A stretch of DNA of 10,034 nucleotides from an uncultured Collinsella sp. Lineage in GTDB: Bacteria; Actinomycetota; Coriobacteriia; Coriobacteriales; Coriobacteriaceae. The stretch is taken from positions 1 to 10,034 of the forward strand of contig CABUMU010000070.1 in NCBI GenBank assembly GCA_902492855.1. Reading direction: 5' to 3'. The notes beneath the pieces are model-generated. The model saw only the letters and a list, made by a program, of their open reading frames with translations, did no database searches and was not told where the DNA came from. Of this stretch, positions 8,478 through 10,034 are shown one piece after another; positions within the stretch are counted from its first letter, which is position 1; every line of letters begins with the position of its first letter. The position numbers were made by a program, and so were the translations under genes.

Positions 8478-9317
8478 TCAGCCCTTGACGGCACCTGCCA
8501 CCACGCCGTCGATGATGTACTTCTGACAGAGGATGTACATGATAACGATGGGGATAACGACCATCATGATGCAGGCCATCATGGGGCCGAGCTCGACGTG
8601 GCCGTAGCCGCCGCGGAAGTACTGGATCAAGATAGGAATGGTCTTGTACTTGGTGGAGTCGAGCGTAAGGTAGGGCAGCAGATAGTCGTTCCAGACCCAC
8701 ATGGTCTCGAGGATGCCGACCGAAAGATAGGTGGGCTTCATGATGGGAAGGACGATCTTAAAGAACACCTGGACCGGGTTGCAGCCGTCGATCATGGCCG
8801 CCTCTTCGATCTCGAGCGGAATGTTCTTTACAAAGCCGGCGAACATAAAGACCGCCAGGCCCGCGCCAAAGCCAAGGTAGATAAAGCAGATGTTGAACGG
8901 CGTGTTGAAGCCGATGCGGTCCGCCAAATTGGACAGCGTGAACATGAGCATCTGGAAGGGCACGACCATCGAGAACACGAACAGGTAATAGAAGAAGTTC
9001 GAAATCTTGCTGTTGACGCGCACTACGTACCAAGCGCACATGGAGCAGCACACCAAAATCAGAACGACCGACGTGACCGTGATGATGAGCGAGTACATAA
9101 ACGCCGAGGCAAAGCCCTGCTCGTTAAGAGCGTGCACGTAGTTTGCAAGGCCGTTGAACGTCTCAGGCGTAAGCAAATCGAACGCCGTGGTGGTGCTGAT
9201 TGCAGTTCCCTTTTTAAAGGAATTGAGCGCAATCATGAACACGGGGTAGATCCACGCGAGCGACAGAATCGTAAAGAAAATCGAGAGCGCGCGGTTAATA
9301 GCCTTATCGCGTTTCAT
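8478..9317 (-). CDS. CUT1 sugar ABC transporter permease (MalG-like)
   Basis: 279 aa, the usual MalG-type length. It is an inner-membrane subunit forming half of the translocation channel. About six hydrophobic segments are visible (roughly residues 11-31, 72-98, 108-126, 142-163, 195-215 and 245-264). The cytoplasmic EAA loop that docks on the ATPase reads EEAAMIDGCNPVQVFFKIVLP (171-191), preceded by the usual IPLEI. The C terminus ends in QKYIIDGVVAGAVKG, close to the YFVKGLTAGAVKG ending common in this family. The ATG overlaps the stop codon of the upstream permease by one base (TAATG), so the two subunits are translationally coupled. Substrate cannot be read from the permease; maltodextrin-type sugars are suggested only by malQ and glgP nearby. 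Confidence 0.92.
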   Translation of the reverse strand: MKRDKAINRALSIFFTILSLAWIYPVFMIALNSFKKGTAISTTTAFDLLTPETFNGLANYVHALNEQGFASAFMYSLIITVTSVVLILVCCSMCAWYVVRVNSKISNFFYYLFVFSMVVPFQMLMFTLSNLADRIGFNTPFNICFIYLGFGAGLAVFMFAGFVKNIPLEIEEAAMIDGCNPVQVFFKIVLPIMKPTYLSVGILETMWVWNDYLLPYLTLDSTKYKTIPILIQYFRGGYGHVELGPMMACIMMVVIPIVIMYILCQKYIIDGVVAGAVKG

Positions 9318-10034
9318 TACTGCTGCACCTCCTTGGACCTCGTGGCCTTAAGTTGGATCATGGAGATTGCTACGACCAGGATGCAGAAGATAACCGCCTT
9401 GGCCTGACCGATGCCCTGCCATGCGATACCGGCACGCGAATAGAACGTGTTGTAGATGTTCAGGGCGAGCATCTCGGTGGAGTGCGCGGGGGCGCCGCCG
9501 GTAAGGGCGAGGTTCTGGTCGAACAGCTTAAAGCCGTTGGTGATGGACAGGAACAGGCAGATGGTGATGGTCGGCATCAGGTTAGGGATCTTAACCTTCC
9601 AAAACGTCTGCCATGCCGTAGCGCCGTCGACCTTGGCGGCCTCGATGTAGTCGGACGGAATGGACTGCAGACCAGCGATGTAGATGATCATCATGTAGCC
9701 GACCTGCTGCCACAGGGTCAGGATGATAAGGCCCCAGAAGCCAGCAGCAGAGTTAAGAGCGATGAGCTGGGCGCCCACGTTGGAGAGCAGGCAGTTGATC
9801 AGAATCTGCCAGATATAGCCCAGCACGATGCCGCCGATCAGGTTAGGCATAAAGAAGATCGTACGGAAGATGTTGGTGCCTTTGAGCGCCTTGCGGGTGA
9901 GCGCCTGCGCAATGGCCAGGGCGATCACGTTGATGAGCACCGTCGACAGGAAGGCAAACGCCACGGTAAAGAAGAACGACGTGGAGAACTGCGGATCGGA
10001 CAGCGCGCGCACGTAGTTCTCGATACCGACAAAG
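9317..10034 (-). CDS. CUT1 sugar ABC transporter permease (MalF-like), 5' end outside window
   Basis: 238 residues are visible and the frame stays open to the window edge, reading FVGIENYVRALSDPQF, a typical segment after the first membrane span of MalF-type permeases. The N terminus, probably 50-80 residues with the first transmembrane helix, is therefore missing. The GTG at 10012 is an internal Val and should not be taken as the start. Hydrophobic segments and the EAA docking loop (YIEAAKVDGATAWQTFWKVKIP, about 130 residues into the visible part) mark it as a binding-protein-dependent permease that pairs with the MalG-like subunit. Further hallmarks are NGFKLFDQNLALTGGAP, the usual periplasmic-loop signature, and a basic cytoplasmic tail. 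It overlaps the next gene by one base. The order permease-permease-ATPase suggests that the substrate-binding protein gene lies upstream, to the right of the window. Confidence 0.93.
   Translation of the reverse strand, partial: FVGIENYVRALSDPQFSTSFFFTVAFAFLSTVLINVIALAIAQALTRKALKGTNIFRTIFFMPNLIGGIVLGYIWQILINCLLSNVGAQLIALNSAAGFWGLIILTLWQQVGYMMIIYIAGLQSIPSDYIEAAKVDGATAWQTFWKVKIPNLMPTITICLFLSITNGFKLFDQNLALTGGAPAHSTEMLALNIYNTFYSRAGIAWQGIGQAKAVIFCILVVAISMIQLKATRSKEVQQ
9327..9334 (-). promoter_or_regulatory. Near-perfect Shine-Dalgarno for the MalG-like permease
   Basis: AAGGAGGT on the minus strand lies nine bases before the ATG at 9317 and within the last codons of the upstream permease gene. 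It fixes the start and supports coupled but strong translation of the second permease. Confidence 0.8.

Noticed and set aside
10010..10012. GTG start for the MalF-like permease
   Set aside because: The frame continues open to the window edge with conserved FVGIENY residues, so this Val is internal and the gene is truncated by the window.

Overview
The window looks like a chromosomal segment from a high-GC, Gram-positive gut actinobacterium of the class Coriobacteriia, most likely Collinsella or a close relative. This rests on the roughly 60% GC with C/G-ending codons, the character of the encoded proteins, and the grouping of maltodextrin/glycogen enzymes with a CUT1 sugar ABC transporter. 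The genus is inferred from general resemblance and was not checked by any search.

Layout, left to right. (1) 97-1302, minus strand: a secreted cell-wall hydrolase with a Tat-like signal peptide, a long coiled coil and a C-terminal CHAP/NlpC-type cysteine peptidase domain, resembling PcsB/CwlO. (2) A divergent 266-bp promoter region. (3) 1569-2630, plus: galE, closed by a strong terminator. (4) 2851-4356, plus: malQ, with a candidate promoter that has a 7-bp inverted repeat in its spacer. (5) 4485-6752, plus: glycogen/maltodextrin phosphorylase, closed by another strong terminator. (6) 6814-7097: a gene-free island between two facing terminators. It holds six copies of a 15-bp box in strictly alternating orientation, evenly stepped every 40-41 bp, which pair up as three hairpins. 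(7) 7210-10034, minus: a CUT1 transporter operon read right to left, made of a MalF-like permease (5' end outside the window), a MalG-like permease and an MsmK/UgpC-type ATPase, ending in its own terminator.

How the genes fit together (inference). The CUT1 system would import an oligosaccharide, plausibly a maltodextrin or other alpha-glucoside. MalQ reshuffles alpha-1,4-glucans, the phosphorylase releases glucose-1-phosphate from them, and GalE interconverts UDP-glucose and UDP-galactose. The substrate-binding protein, which would best indicate the substrate, is not in the window. The wall hydrolase appears unrelated to sugar use.

The genes themselves are ordinary. The most unusual element is the alternating box array between the convergent glgP and transporter units. 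Smaller points of interest are a lysine-rich insertion near the N terminus of the transporter ATPase and the candidate operator in front of malQ.
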